25,245 nt of DNA from a virus: positions 1 through 25,245 of IMG/VR virus record IMGVR_UViG_3300009502_000997. One strand, 5' to 3'. Below are positions 1 through 8,038 of the stretch, piece by piece (position 1 is the stretch's first letter; each line of letters begins with the position of its first letter). The notes under the pieces were generated by a model. It ran no database searches. It saw nothing but the letters and a program-made list of their open reading frames with translations, and was not told where the DNA came from. The position numbers and the translations under genes are program-made.

Positions 1-1082
1 CCGACAACCTGATTGAGAGTTGTGCCGTCATCAAATTTTACAAGTGCTGTGATATTGTTTTCTGCATAGTCGTAGATGGTCCAAATCTGAGTAGAGATAG
101 TGTAGCGCATCTGACAATTCGCATATGTAACTCCCTCAACAGTGACTGGACCTACTGACCATTTAACTGCATCTTGCCCGTCGTAAATACCTACGATATT
201 TTCATAATTTGCTCGTGGAATAGCCCTTACAAAATCAATAACACGGCGTGATATCTCAATCGGCTGACTATTATAAGCGGTGTAGTTAAATTCATAGAAA
301 CCAGAAGAGTGATGGAAATATATACCCACTTTAGTCTGAACGATTGACTCTTGTGAATATGTTCCGACATTGTAAGCAGGAAATGGGTCGACATTCGAAG
401 CACTATAAACACGGAACATTTCATCCTGTTTGAAAACAATAAGTGCACGAGGAACACGCCATAGACCTGTTATTGACTGACCGTCCTGAGGAGAGAGATT
501 CTGAATGAAGTTCGTCGCAGTATAGGTGATGGAGTATGTTGACGGAGGTGTGAATTGGACAATATCCGAATAGTAGAGAGCATCATTCGCTTTACTTGCA
601 ATCCAAATGCGCCCTTCAAATCCCGCACTAATGTAATCACCAACAGGCATCGGTGTGGCAGGAACGAAGTTGGCGACTGCGGAGAACGCCCCACCGTTCG
701 ATGCTTGAAGAGCATCCGTGCCATTCACCATATAAAGATAGTTCAAGAACTGAGAGAACCGTGCTTTAGTCGTTACTGTAGTTGTGCGAGCAGTAGTCCA
801 TGCTGCACCATTCCAATAAGAAATATCCGTACCCACTTGTGAGTAGAGTTTCCTAACACCACCTTGTATGTTCAAAGTGCCGAAAGAAGTGATACTCCCT
901 CCACGCTTAGTATATAGATTTGCAACTCCAGGGCGTGTAGTCATCGCGCCAACTCTATCGAAGTTCATATTGACAGCCAATTGAACCGAGTTCTCTGGAG
1001 TTATTGTGTCATTCAATTGAGCAGACCGAATAATCCCTTCGGTTGGGTATGGAATCTTTACGTTTTTTAAGGTAGTTGACAT
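1..1082 (-). CDS. tail/DNA-stabilisation-like virion protein (3' end outside window)
   Basis: Open from an ATG at 1082 to the left edge without a stop, about 360 codons, so the C-terminus is missing. The N-terminus carries the segment NSVQLAVNMNFDRVGAMTTRPGV (residues ~31-53; asparagine-rich, then DRxGxxxTRPG). This layout is typical of podovirus tail proteins of the P22 gp10 (packaged-DNA stabilisation) or T7 gp12 (tail tubular B) type. The rest alternates short beta strands, with repeated pieces such as RKLYSQVGTDISYWNG and GRIWIASKANDALYYSD that look like beta-propeller blades. It is the last gene of the leftward late cluster seen here, preceded by two tandem hairpins instead of a ribosome binding site. 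The family assignment rests on pattern recognition only; coding status is very likely because the frame is long, aligned with the operon and has normal codon use. Confidence 0.75.
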   Translation of the reverse strand, partial: MSTTLKNVKIPYPTEGIIRSAQLNDTITPENSVQLAVNMNFDRVGAMTTRPGVANLYTKRGGSITSFGTLNIQGGVRKLYSQVGTDISYWNGAAWTTARTTTVTTKARFSQFLNYLYMVNGTDALQASNGGAFSAVANFVPATPMPVGDYISAGFEGRIWIASKANDALYYSDIVQFTPPSTYSITYTATNFIQNLSPQDGQSITGLWRVPRALIVFKQDEMFRVYSASNVDPFPAYNVGTYSQESIVQTKVGIYFHHSSGFYEFNYTAYNSQPIEISRRVIDFVRAIPRANYENIVGIYDGQDAVKWSVGPVTVEGVTYANCQMRYTISTQIWTIYDYAENNITALVKFDDGTTLNQVV

Positions 1083-1110
1083 CTGGGTTTGGGTAATCTA
1101 CCCAACCCAG
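1083..1110 (-). promoter_or_regulatory. bulged hairpin abutting a start codon
   Basis: CTGGGTTTGGGT and ACCCAACCCAG pair over 11 bp with one bulged base around the loop AATCT. The hairpin ends directly next to the ATG at 1082 of the downstream gene. It has no U-tract, so it is not a standard terminator. In the mRNA it would sit in the 30S landing region of the downstream start. Confidence 0.6.
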
Positions 1111-1113
1111 CCC

Positions 1114-1137
1114 CCATACCAGACAGAGGCTGGATGG
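1114..1137 (-). promoter_or_regulatory. second hairpin in the same intergenic gap
   Basis: CCAT-A-CCAG and CTGGATGG pair over 8 bp with one bulged base around a 7-nt loop. It starts just after the stop codon of the short collagen-like gene (1143) and 3 nt from the next hairpin. Both stems in this 60-nt gap carry a single bulge, which looks more like structured leader RNA or a processing site than chance. Confidence 0.5.
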
Positions 1138-1142
1138 AAAGA

Positions 1143-1745
1143 CTACGAAATTGCGCTAATCACTCCGTTGACCACCGTAATGCTCGTCACCGCTGAAGGA
1201 CCAAAGGAAGGACCTGTTACCGAAGGACCAGTGTAGCCCGTGTAACCAGTCTTACCTGTGTATCCTGTGTATCCTGTGTAGCCAGACGTTCCCGTGTAGC
1301 CAGTATAACCAGTGTAGCCCGTCACTCCAGTATAACCAGTGTAGCCAGTGAAGTTGCCAGGACCCGTATAGCCAGTAGTGCCTATCGGACCAGTGTAGCC
1401 AGTGTAGCCAGTTTTACCTGTGTAGCCAGTTGTACCTGTCGGACCAGTTGTACCAGTGTAGCCAGTATAGCCCGTGATTTGTGGACCTGTGTAGCCAGTG
1501 AAGCCAGTCGCGCCCATCGCTCCTGTGCCCATCGCTGTCCACGAAGGATTCGCAACAATTCCTGTCATCTGCCAGACAGCTGTGCCATCAAGTTCCTCAA
1601 GAACGCACTGTTGTGCGAAGAGGGTCGTGTAGGTCGTGCCAGTAGGTGGGTTGCCAGTGACCGTTCCGAACGTAATCAAATGGTTACCTGTTGCCTCCTG
1701 TTGCTGAATGTCGACTGTCGGAATAAGTGGATTCGTGTATGCCAT
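1143..1745 (-). CDS. short collagen-like fibre protein
   Basis: 200 aa. Residues ~1-75 form a non-repetitive head ([20 protein letters not shown]...), likely the attachment domain. Residues ~76-180 are Gly-X-Thr triplets (GYTGYTG, GFTG, GKTG, with GP interruptions). The C-terminus [13 protein letters not shown] is a short beta segment, as often ends phage collagen-like fibres. Collagen triplets form trimeric rods, so this is probably a virion fibre. It lies between the 464-aa structural gene and the left-edge tail protein. The start at 1745 is preceded by the AT-rich leader AATTAATTATTAACGTT and no Shine-Dalgarno. It shares its repeat chemistry, but not its head, with the longer collagen gene at 10491-11918, so the two fibres probably attach at different sites. 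Confidence 0.9.
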   Translation of the reverse strand: MAYTNPLIPTVDIQQQEATGNHLITFGTVTGNPPTGTTYTTLFAQQCVLEELDGTAVWQMTGIVANPSWTAMGTGAMGATGFTGYTGPQITGYTGYTGTTGPTGTTGYTGKTGYTGYTGPIGTTGYTGPGNFTGYTGYTGVTGYTGYTGYTGTSGYTGYTGYTGKTGYTGYTGPSVTGPSFGPSAVTSITVVNGVISAIS

Positions 1746-1768
1746 AACGTTAATAATTAATTTAATAA

Positions 1769-3163
1769 TTACGATGTGATAATCGTAGTGTCTTGCCCCG
1801 TATACAAGTTGTTAAACAAAGCTTGAACGAGGTCTTCGAATTTCTTAAGGTCTGGGTCATCGCTTCCCAGCGCAATATCCTTGCGGTACTTAATAGCATA
1901 ACGTAAATACCATTTATAGATTTCTCTATAATGCTCAGGGAGCAATTGAGAGAGTGAAGTGACAGGAACAATCTTTTTATAATAGTCAATGTAGACATTG
2001 TTACCTTGCATTGAATCGGGAAGAATTCGGTCAAAGAATAACCTATCCTCAAAGATTGTGTAATAAATAGGTTGAGAAATGGTCGGTCTTGACCATACTC
2101 GTGTGCCTATTGGAATTGCCCTTGTAATTCCAGTTACTCCTGTCAGTTGATTCGTCGTCAGGTCGCACCCAGTATATGCAATCTGCATTATTGTTTGAGT
2201 GTAGTCCGTCGTTGCAACATATGCCACACCAGAAGTTACATCAGGGAAATCCCCTGAACTGTCCAATGTGATTGTCGTTGCACCAATTCCCGATACCGTC
2301 GTTGTATAACCGCCCATTACTGAGAACGCTATTTGATTCCAAGACCTTTTATCAATGTAGCGAAGATTAAATGGAGTAAGTATATTTCCGATAAGAAAAC
2401 GAGCCGCCAACATCGACCTATCAGTCTCGTTATAGTCTATATCATCAGGAAGGTCGACATAATTTGTTCCTGCAAGACATTTAATTGGAAACTCAAACTG
2501 TTGTTGCCATGCATGACGGATTCCATACAACTTCGCTTCAGTGAATTTCCGCGCGTCGTCCACAGCACTGATACAGAAGTTAATATTAATCTTCGGGTCA
2601 TTCTCAGAAACACCCATCGCCATGAGAACAGGATAAATAATATTTGCCACGGAGGTGGGGTCGTAAGAATCAACACTAATCGGGTCGGAAAAATCGGATA
2701 ATAGACCCGATATTGAATTCTTCCATTGAACTTTATAGTAATCAGAAACCAGTCCTGTCGTGTCAAAAATAATCGTTGCCTGTTGAGTCACCTGAAATGT
2801 TGCTGTTGTGAGCGCTACATAAACTCCTGTAAGTGTTGCTGATTTCGATACGACAATTTGGTCGTAATTAAGTTCTTGAACAATATCACCGCGATTGTGA
2901 GCCATCGTTGTTGCCCCTGTAACAAAATTATTGACAGTGTTACTCGAAGAATTAACTATCTCAGAGTTCTCTGCTCCCAGTGGAGAAAGCAACACCTGGA
3001 TAGACCCTACTGTAAAGTCGGTAGCGTTCTCAACAGGGATGGCAATAGCCCCAACTGCGACGTTGTTGCTGATATATGTAGCGACTTTAATATCCAACTG
3101 ATTGGGAATATTAATGGTGTTCCCAATATTATGTTCTACAGTAATTTGGGGGAAGGCAGACAT
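1769..3163 (-). CDS. virion structural protein, possibly head-tail connector or tail component
   Basis: 464 aa, no signal peptide or membrane segment. The N-terminal ~170 residues are beta-rich ([21 protein letters not shown]..., then [18 protein letters not shown]). The middle has alternating strands and helices ([31 protein letters not shown]). The C-terminus is helical ([27 protein letters not shown]). I do not recognise a named family with confidence. Its place next to the gp10-like left-edge gene and the fibre gene would fit a tail or head-completion role. The start follows the SD-less leader TTCTATAATGGATTTTA. It is separated by about 40 nt from the glycan cassette upstream, the first real gap in that run of overlapping genes. 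Confidence 0.8.
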   Translation of the reverse strand: MSAFPQITVEHNIGNTINIPNQLDIKVATYISNNVAVGAIAIPVENATDFTVGSIQVLLSPLGAENSEIVNSSSNTVNNFVTGATTMAHNRGDIVQELNYDQIVVSKSATLTGVYVALTTATFQVTQQATIIFDTTGLVSDYYKVQWKNSISGLLSDFSDPISVDSYDPTSVANIIYPVLMAMGVSENDPKININFCISAVDDARKFTEAKLYGIRHAWQQQFEFPIKCLAGTNYVDLPDDIDYNETDRSMLAARFLIGNILTPFNLRYIDKRSWNQIAFSVMGGYTTTVSGIGATTITLDSSGDFPDVTSGVAYVATTDYTQTIMQIAYTGCDLTTNQLTGVTGITRAIPIGTRVWSRPTISQPIYYTIFEDRLFFDRILPDSMQGNNVYIDYYKKIVPVTSLSQLLPEHYREIYKWYLRYAIKYRKDIALGSDDPDLKKFEDLVQALFNNLYTGQDTTIITS

Positions 3164-3204
3164 TAAAATCCATTATAGAACAGATTCCACCAATGCGGTA
3201 GTGG

Positions 3205-3789
3205 TTATACCCAACTTCTAAGATATTCGTGAATAGTGTGAGTATTTTCAGTGATTTTTGTTATACCTGACTGCCAGTCGAATGGTAGGAACCACTCAGC
3301 AGGATAGATTTTGATGTTATTCACCCACGGTCCCTGCTTGATTATCTCAGTCCACAGCCCCATTCCTGGCTGAAATATAAGTTCCCCTGTCCCTCGGAAG
3401 TTCCTTTGGAGTTTTCCTAGATAGTCTTGAATCAGTGGATGATGAGCAATTGAGCCAATAATTCCGTTTGCTATGAAGTAATTAGCCTCTTCACAGACGA
3501 ATAAGTCATCTCCAAGAACATCATCGAAAGGTTTTAGAACCTTCGTATCTGCATCCAAATAGATGCCGCCGTACTTTTCAAGGTATGCCATTCGTAGGAA
3601 ATCAGAGGCTTTCCCCCAATTATCAACACTGAGACACTCCTCCAAATAAGGACAATCGAATTCATGGAAGTTGTTGTTATCTATCCATAAATGCTCATAG
3701 CTGTCAAGTTTGTGTGTAGCAACACACTCCTTGACCAACTCAGGCATTTCTGGTCCAATCCACATGCTTATAATCCGTTTTGGTATCAT
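3205..3789 (-). CDS. GT32-like glycosyltransferase (DXD sugar-binding family)
   Basis: About 194 aa. It opens with IPKRIISMWIGPEMPE, the usual strand of the GT32/capsular polysaccharide glycosyltransferases. It contains the diagnostic block KASDFLRMAYLEKYGGIYLD followed by ADTKVLKP; the DAD in it is the metal/nucleotide-sugar-binding DXD. The enzyme would move a sugar from a nucleotide donor to an acceptor. I chose the ATG at 3789 because it overlaps the upstream stop as ATGA, like its neighbours; an in-frame ATG at 3810 would add 7 residues and lengthen the overlap. The upstream rmlA-like gene ends in A7-TGA exactly at this start (see the finding on frameshifting), so a fusion product is possible. 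Acceptor and sugar cannot be told from the sequence. Confidence 0.88.
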   Translation of the reverse strand: MIPKRIISMWIGPEMPELVKECVATHKLDSYEHLWIDNNNFHEFDCPYLEECLSVDNWGKASDFLRMAYLEKYGGIYLDADTKVLKPFDDVLGDDLFVCEEANYFIANGIIGSIAHHPLIQDYLGKLQRNFRGTGELIFQPGMGLWTEIIKQGPWVNNIKIYPAEWFLPFDWQSGITKITENTHTIHEYLRSWV

Positions 3790-4460
3790 TTTTTTGTCAA
3801 TGATGCCCATACCGAACTAGCGAGTAGAGAATCAAACGTGCCAGCGTCTGACCAGAAGCCACCAAAATCAATAACCTCTGTTGGGAGATTCTCTAAACAC
3901 CAATTATTCACATCCGTTATCTCTAATTCTCCTCGCGCAGATGGTTCCAGTGTTTTTATGAAAGGAAATATCTCAGGAGTATAGAAATAAAGACCAGTGA
4001 CAGCCTTGTTTGATGACGGGACACTAGGTTTTTCTACAATTTTTCCTTCATAAAAAACTCCGAACCGATTAGGATTTTCTACTTCTTTAAGAACAATCCC
4101 ACACCTTTTGGGTGGAACAACCGAAGAGCCGAAGATATTATCACCAAGGATAACCGCAAATTGTTCCTCTACAAAATCTTCTGCCAAGAGAAGTGCATGG
4201 GCAATCCCCTTCGCTTCTGCTTGGATTCTGTAGGTGATATTAACTTCATACTTTGAACCATCTCCTAGAACTGTAGCAAAACCTCCGATATTTTCACCGC
4301 TAGAAACAATAAGAATATCTGTAATTCCCATTCCCTTAAGAGTCATCAGGGGATAAGTAATCATCGGTCTGTCATACACAGGGAGAAGGTGCTTATTAAA
4401 CAAAAGAGTAAAAGGACTCAACCTCGTTCCCTTTCCTCCTGCAAGAATGATTCCTTTCAT
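3786..4460 (-). CDS. rmlA: RmlA-like glucose-1-phosphate nucleotidyltransferase, C-terminally short
   Basis: 224 aa. The start MKGIILAGGKGTRLSPFT and the later NKHLLPVYDRPMITYPL are the nucleotide- and sugar-phosphate-binding signatures of RmlA/RfbA (glucose-1-phosphate + dTTP giving dTDP-glucose, the first step to dTDP-rhamnose and other deoxysugars). GLYFYTPE, RGELEITDVN and WSDAGTFDSLL follow in family order. Cellular RmlA is usually near 290 aa; this one stops soon after the WxDxGT motif, so the C-terminal helical part is absent, as in short phage or archaeal forms. The ATG at 4460 overlaps the upstream GT2 stop as ATGA; an upstream in-frame ATG at 4472 is less likely. No rmlB, C or D is in the window, so later steps would need the host or genes elsewhere. 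Confidence 0.9.
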   Translation of the reverse strand: MKGIILAGGKGTRLSPFTLLFNKHLLPVYDRPMITYPLMTLKGMGITDILIVSSGENIGGFATVLGDGSKYEVNITYRIQAEAKGIAHALLLAEDFVEEQFAVILGDNIFGSSVVPPKRCGIVLKEVENPNRFGVFYEGKIVEKPSVPSSNKAVTGLYFYTPEIFPFIKTLEPSARGELEITDVNNWCLENLPTEVIDFGGFWSDAGTFDSLLASSVWASLTKK

Positions 4461-5548
4461 GTTGAAGCCCAATTAATAATTCCATTAATGATATCAAGGA
4501 AGTGGAGCTTCGATGCTCCGTATTCTTCTTTCCAAGGAAACTTCGTTGCACGCAACGCCCATTCACGAGCGAGTGTCTTATTCCCATGCCACTGATAGAA
4601 TTGCGCGATACGTTCAGTTGGTCTGCGATTAGTCGGGTCAAGTTCTTGTGCCTTTCGATAGCAGTCAAGTTCAAGGTCAAGTTTACCATCAAGTCCATAA
4701 ATATTCCCAAGAAATAAAAGAGAGTCTAGATGAGTTGGAGTTGTCGGATACTCCTGCGGAGGTAGTTTCATATAGAGGTGGCGAAGAAATTCTTTCTCTG
4801 CCGACTTACCACGACCAGAATAAAACAACTCACGCGCAAAATATTGACATTGTCTGTCTTTGCTCGGACTCAAAAAACAATCAACAGCAAGCCCCTTCAT
4901 ATAACCACCCCTATCAGACTCAGGATTTTGCCAGTGATGCACGGTGAGAGCATCCCTATCAAGACGTAGTCGCTGACCTTGCCCGACGAGCATCTCATGA
5001 ACATTGTTCTCCCAGTGAACGTATCGGCGGTCATAGAATTTGCATTGAAGAAACTCAATATCAGAATTACCTTCGGCATCATGAACAAATACCTGCATAT
5101 GCTCAAATCGAGTAATCGGAACTTCTTTCAAGATAGGTAGTACCTCTAATGCAGCACTCACTTTCTCCAGGTCCATTACCACAGTTTCATCAGCGTCGAG
5201 GCTGAGAATCATGTTGTTCTTCGCCATTTTCGCCACATGGTTGCGCGGGCGATTGAAACAGAAGAACTTGTCTCCTCCCTTCAGAATCGGTTCCTCGTCA
5301 TCAACTACGAACTTCCGATTGACTTCTTGAGCCTGTTTAGGTGTCAATGTTTTGACATATGCCGACCCTACTTCCTGTACGACACAACCATAATTCCTGG
5401 CGATATACACCGTATTATCGGTACTGCCAGTATCAAGAATGCAGACTTCACCACCATTATCTTGGAACTCTTTAAGTGAATCAAGAAGGTGTGGCAATGT
5501 CTTCTCTTCATTCTTTACTACTAGACAGATAGAGAATTTTATGTCCAT
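4457..5548 (-). CDS. GT2 glycosyltransferase with C-terminal TPR-like helices
   Basis: 363 aa. Residues ~4-125 are a GT-A fold of family GT2: FSICLVVKNEEKTLPHLLDS, the GGEVCILDTGSTDNT nucleotide-binding loop, and LDADE at ~117-121 as the metal-binding DXD. The middle keeps WENNVHEMLVGQG. Residues ~230-340 are helical repeats of TPR type (LFLGNIYGLDGKLDLELDCYRKAQELDPTNRRP). Glycosyltransferase plus TPR suggests a protein or large glycan acceptor. It is a clear paralogue of the N-terminal ~340 residues of the next gene upstream (5539-7851), with the same domain order and matching motifs, so the pair arose by duplication. It overlaps that gene by 10 nt and the rmlA-like gene by 4 nt, showing translational coupling. 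Confidence 0.92.
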   Translation of the reverse strand: MDIKFSICLVVKNEEKTLPHLLDSLKEFQDNGGEVCILDTGSTDNTVYIARNYGCVVQEVGSAYVKTLTPKQAQEVNRKFVVDDEEPILKGGDKFFCFNRPRNHVAKMAKNNMILSLDADETVVMDLEKVSAALEVLPILKEVPITRFEHMQVFVHDAEGNSDIEFLQCKFYDRRYVHWENNVHEMLVGQGQRLRLDRDALTVHHWQNPESDRGGYMKGLAVDCFLSPSKDRQCQYFARELFYSGRGKSAEKEFLRHLYMKLPPQEYPTTPTHLDSLLFLGNIYGLDGKLDLELDCYRKAQELDPTNRRPTERIAQFYQWHGNKTLAREWALRATKFPWKEEYGASKLHFLDIINGIINWAST

Positions 5549-7851
5549 ACTCGGTCAGCAAATCCGTACTTAATAGCACGTTCCGCATAGAGTTTATCAT
5601 CAGCATCGTGGCGCGGACCAGAATATGCCTGTTCATAGAGAGCGTCCATATCAGTTTTACTTCCAGCCATCATCGGATGGTCATGAAAGATAGTTGCTTT
5701 TTCTGCCCAACTGTATTTCCCTATTTTTTCTACGCGTGCGCGAAGCTCGTTATCACAGCCAGTATGCTTGTATCCTGTGTGGAATATTTCACCATCCAAG
5801 AACGGCAAAAGCTTTTTAGAAATAAGAAAGTGCGGGGCAACGTGTTCTTTTCTCCAATAGTGGTCGTTCAGACCCACCATTCCATCCATATCAGGGAATC
5901 GGCGAGCCATCTCCCAGACTGCTTCTTTAAGACAGTTCGGTTCCATCACACAATCATTCCCTAAGAAGAGAATCAAATCTCCTGTACTCTCATCTACGCA
6001 TCGCTTTAACATCGTTGGCGCACCAACATTGTTTGGAGGGAAATCATCTGCTTTTACAATGATTTCATAATTGTCGTAACCAGCATTTGCTTTAATAGAT
6101 TCGAGAAGTCGCTGAAGTTTTTCGGGGCGACCAAGAGTAGGAATACAGATAGACACCTTTGGTTTGATAAGCCATTTTACCCAAATAGAATCGTATATTT
6201 CATCTGGTCCCCCGAGTTCCTCATTGACTGCTTGCCTGACTCCAGACCATGCAGACACATAGTCATGCCCACAAAGAAGAATTTTCGCTTTATTCTTCCA
6301 TTTACGAATGTCATTTCTAACCTCCTCATAAGTATGTCCTGCATCGATAAAAACCATATCTACCGACTTATCAGGAACATCGAGAACAGCATCATTGATA
6401 TCTGCTTCAATCATTGTTAAATTCTTCCCCAAAAACTCTTTCAAATTTTCCTTAAACTCTCGAAGAACAGAACCATCTTTTGCTTGAGCGTGAGCATCAG
6501 GTTCAGCTATTGACCCTTTCCATGTGTCTATTGCAGTTACTTTAGGACATCTAGAAGAACATATAGCATGAGTCGACTTCCCCTTCCAAGACCCCAGTTC
6601 TATGACTGATTCCATCTGTTTTGCCGCGTTATAGACAAAATTTTGTTCTACAAATGAGAACCATCCTGATATAAAGTTGGCTGGATAATCAAAATAAAAT
6701 TGAGTATCACGATAATAAACAGGATATTCACGCAGATAATCCAAACAGATAAGGATATGTTTCTGTGCATTTGCGACATCACCAACCCAACCATACGCCC
6801 AATAGAGGAGTTCATACGGTTCTTGTTCGTACATCGCTTTATCGTTGGCATAATAATCGCTCCACGGAATGTCAAGAGATGCCTTAGCGTAGTGAATGAC
6901 CAACTGAGGTTGGTTATTTGACTTATAGAAACGAGCAAGTTTGATAAGAGCTTCCCGACGATTCGGGTCAAGATAAAAAGCTTTGTTGTACATTTCTACT
7001 TGTTTCTCTGCCTGATTCAGCATCCCGTAACAATCACCCATAAATATCATCGACTGTGCACGCTCGGTGAGCCATCCATTCATCGTAATATGCCGCTCGA
7101 ACTCTTTAAGAGCTGACTTCGGATGACCTGTCCACATGAGTTCGCGCGCGAAGTAGTGACTCTGGCGGTCTTTATCTTGATTTTCAAAACAATCCAAAGC
7201 AAGACCAACAAGATAATTACCTCGATGCTCTCCACCTGGAATCTGCCAATGTTCGAGTTTGGCAACTGATTCGTCAAGATATTTTATCTTTGCATTTTGA
7301 CCACCGAGCACTTCATGTACCACCCCAGACCATTGAACTACCCTTCTATCAAATGCCTTACTTTGTACGAATTGTACAGAAGGTCTTCCATATCCATCAT
7401 GAGCAAAAACAAATTGATACTCAAACTGTTGATATCCCTCATCAATAAGTTTATTGATTGCGCTAATGTCAAGTTTTGTATATTCCTCATCAGCATCCAT
7501 CGTAAAAACAAAATCATTCTTCGCTAGAGAAGTGCAGTAATTTCTTGCTGATGCAAAGTCAAATAAACGATTTCCTTCTTTAACTATAGGAGCTTCATCA
7601 CTAACAATAAACCGTTCATTAATTTTATCAGCCGTTTCTTTATCAATAACCTTAATAAATTTTTCACCAACCTCATGAACATTTAATTTACAAAGTCTAC
7701 CGAAATCAGCCGTACCATCAGTAGAACCAGTATCACACACAACAACTTCTCCACCGCACGCTAGAAATTCACTTAAACTTGCTATACATTTAGGGAGTGA
7801 TTTAATTTCATTTCGAGTAATAAGAACAACCGAGAATTTTGGAGTTTCCAT
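5539..7851 (-). CDS. three-part glycan enzyme: GT2-TPR, methyltransferase, second GT2
   Basis: 770 aa. Residues 1-~125 form a GT2 domain (FSVVLITRNEIKSLPKC, VVVCDTGSTDGT at ~37-47, DADE at 119-122). Residues ~225-375 are TPR-like repeats (MGDCYGMLNQAEKQVEMYNKAFYLDPNRRE). Residues ~413-560 are a class I SAM-dependent methyltransferase of the MTase-24 type: SVIELGSWKGKST is motif I, VTAIDTW motif II, and VDMVFIDAGHTYEEV and LLCGHDY follow. Residues ~563-770 are a second GT2 domain (VSICIPTLGRPEKLQRLLES, with GND at 631-633 in place of a DXD). One chain could thus transfer two sugars and methylate one. It is the first gene of the overlapping glycan cassette, 3 nt after the small membrane gene, with no Shine-Dalgarno. 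No internal stops or frame slips are seen, so the fusion looks genuine. Confidence 0.93.
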   Translation of the reverse strand: METPKFSVVLITRNEIKSLPKCIASLSEFLACGGEVVVCDTGSTDGTADFGRLCKLNVHEVGEKFIKVIDKETADKINERFIVSDEAPIVKEGNRLFDFASARNYCTSLAKNDFVFTMDADEEYTKLDISAINKLIDEGYQQFEYQFVFAHDGYGRPSVQFVQSKAFDRRVVQWSGVVHEVLGGQNAKIKYLDESVAKLEHWQIPGGEHRGNYLVGLALDCFENQDKDRQSHYFARELMWTGHPKSALKEFERHITMNGWLTERAQSMIFMGDCYGMLNQAEKQVEMYNKAFYLDPNRREALIKLARFYKSNNQPQLVIHYAKASLDIPWSDYYANDKAMYEQEPYELLYWAYGWVGDVANAQKHILICLDYLREYPVYYRDTQFYFDYPANFISGWFSFVEQNFVYNAAKQMESVIELGSWKGKSTHAICSSRCPKVTAIDTWKGSIAEPDAHAQAKDGSVLREFKENLKEFLGKNLTMIEADINDAVLDVPDKSVDMVFIDAGHTYEEVRNDIRKWKNKAKILLCGHDYVSAWSGVRQAVNEELGGPDEIYDSIWVKWLIKPKVSICIPTLGRPEKLQRLLESIKANAGYDNYEIIVKADDFPPNNVGAPTMLKRCVDESTGDLILFLGNDCVMEPNCLKEAVWEMARRFPDMDGMVGLNDHYWRKEHVAPHFLISKKLLPFLDGEIFHTGYKHTGCDNELRARVEKIGKYSWAEKATIFHDHPMMAGSKTDMDALYEQAYSGPRHDADDKLYAERAIKYGFADRVWT

Positions 7852-7854
7852 AGA

Positions 7855-8037
7855 CTAACCAAGAGGAGTCGCTGACACGGGGACATCATACTTGTTGAGG
7901 ACCGCCACAACAATTTTGAGCGCAACCGCCGCACCAATAAGCATAAGAGCTATATTGAGGTTCATTGTTATCTGCGTAAGTCCAGCACCACCAAGAGCAG
8001 AAGCGAGGTCTCCGATTGAAAGATTATTATTGTTCAT
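7855..8037 (-). CDS. small one-segment membrane protein, holin candidate
   Basis: 60 aa. One hydrophobic stretch, LNIALMLIGAAVALKIVVAVL (residues ~28-48), is preceded by a polar N-terminus MNNNNLSIGDLASALGGAG and followed by a short tail. It starts 1 nt after the stop of the papain-like peptidase gene. A small membrane protein beside a muralytic enzyme fits a holin, but nothing in the sequence proves pore formation. A membrane anchor for the glycan enzymes that follow is the alternative. Confidence 0.7.
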   Translation of the reverse strand: MNNNNLSIGDLASALGGAGLTQITMNLNIALMLIGAAVALKIVVAVLNKYDVPVSATPLG

Positions 8038-8038
8038 T

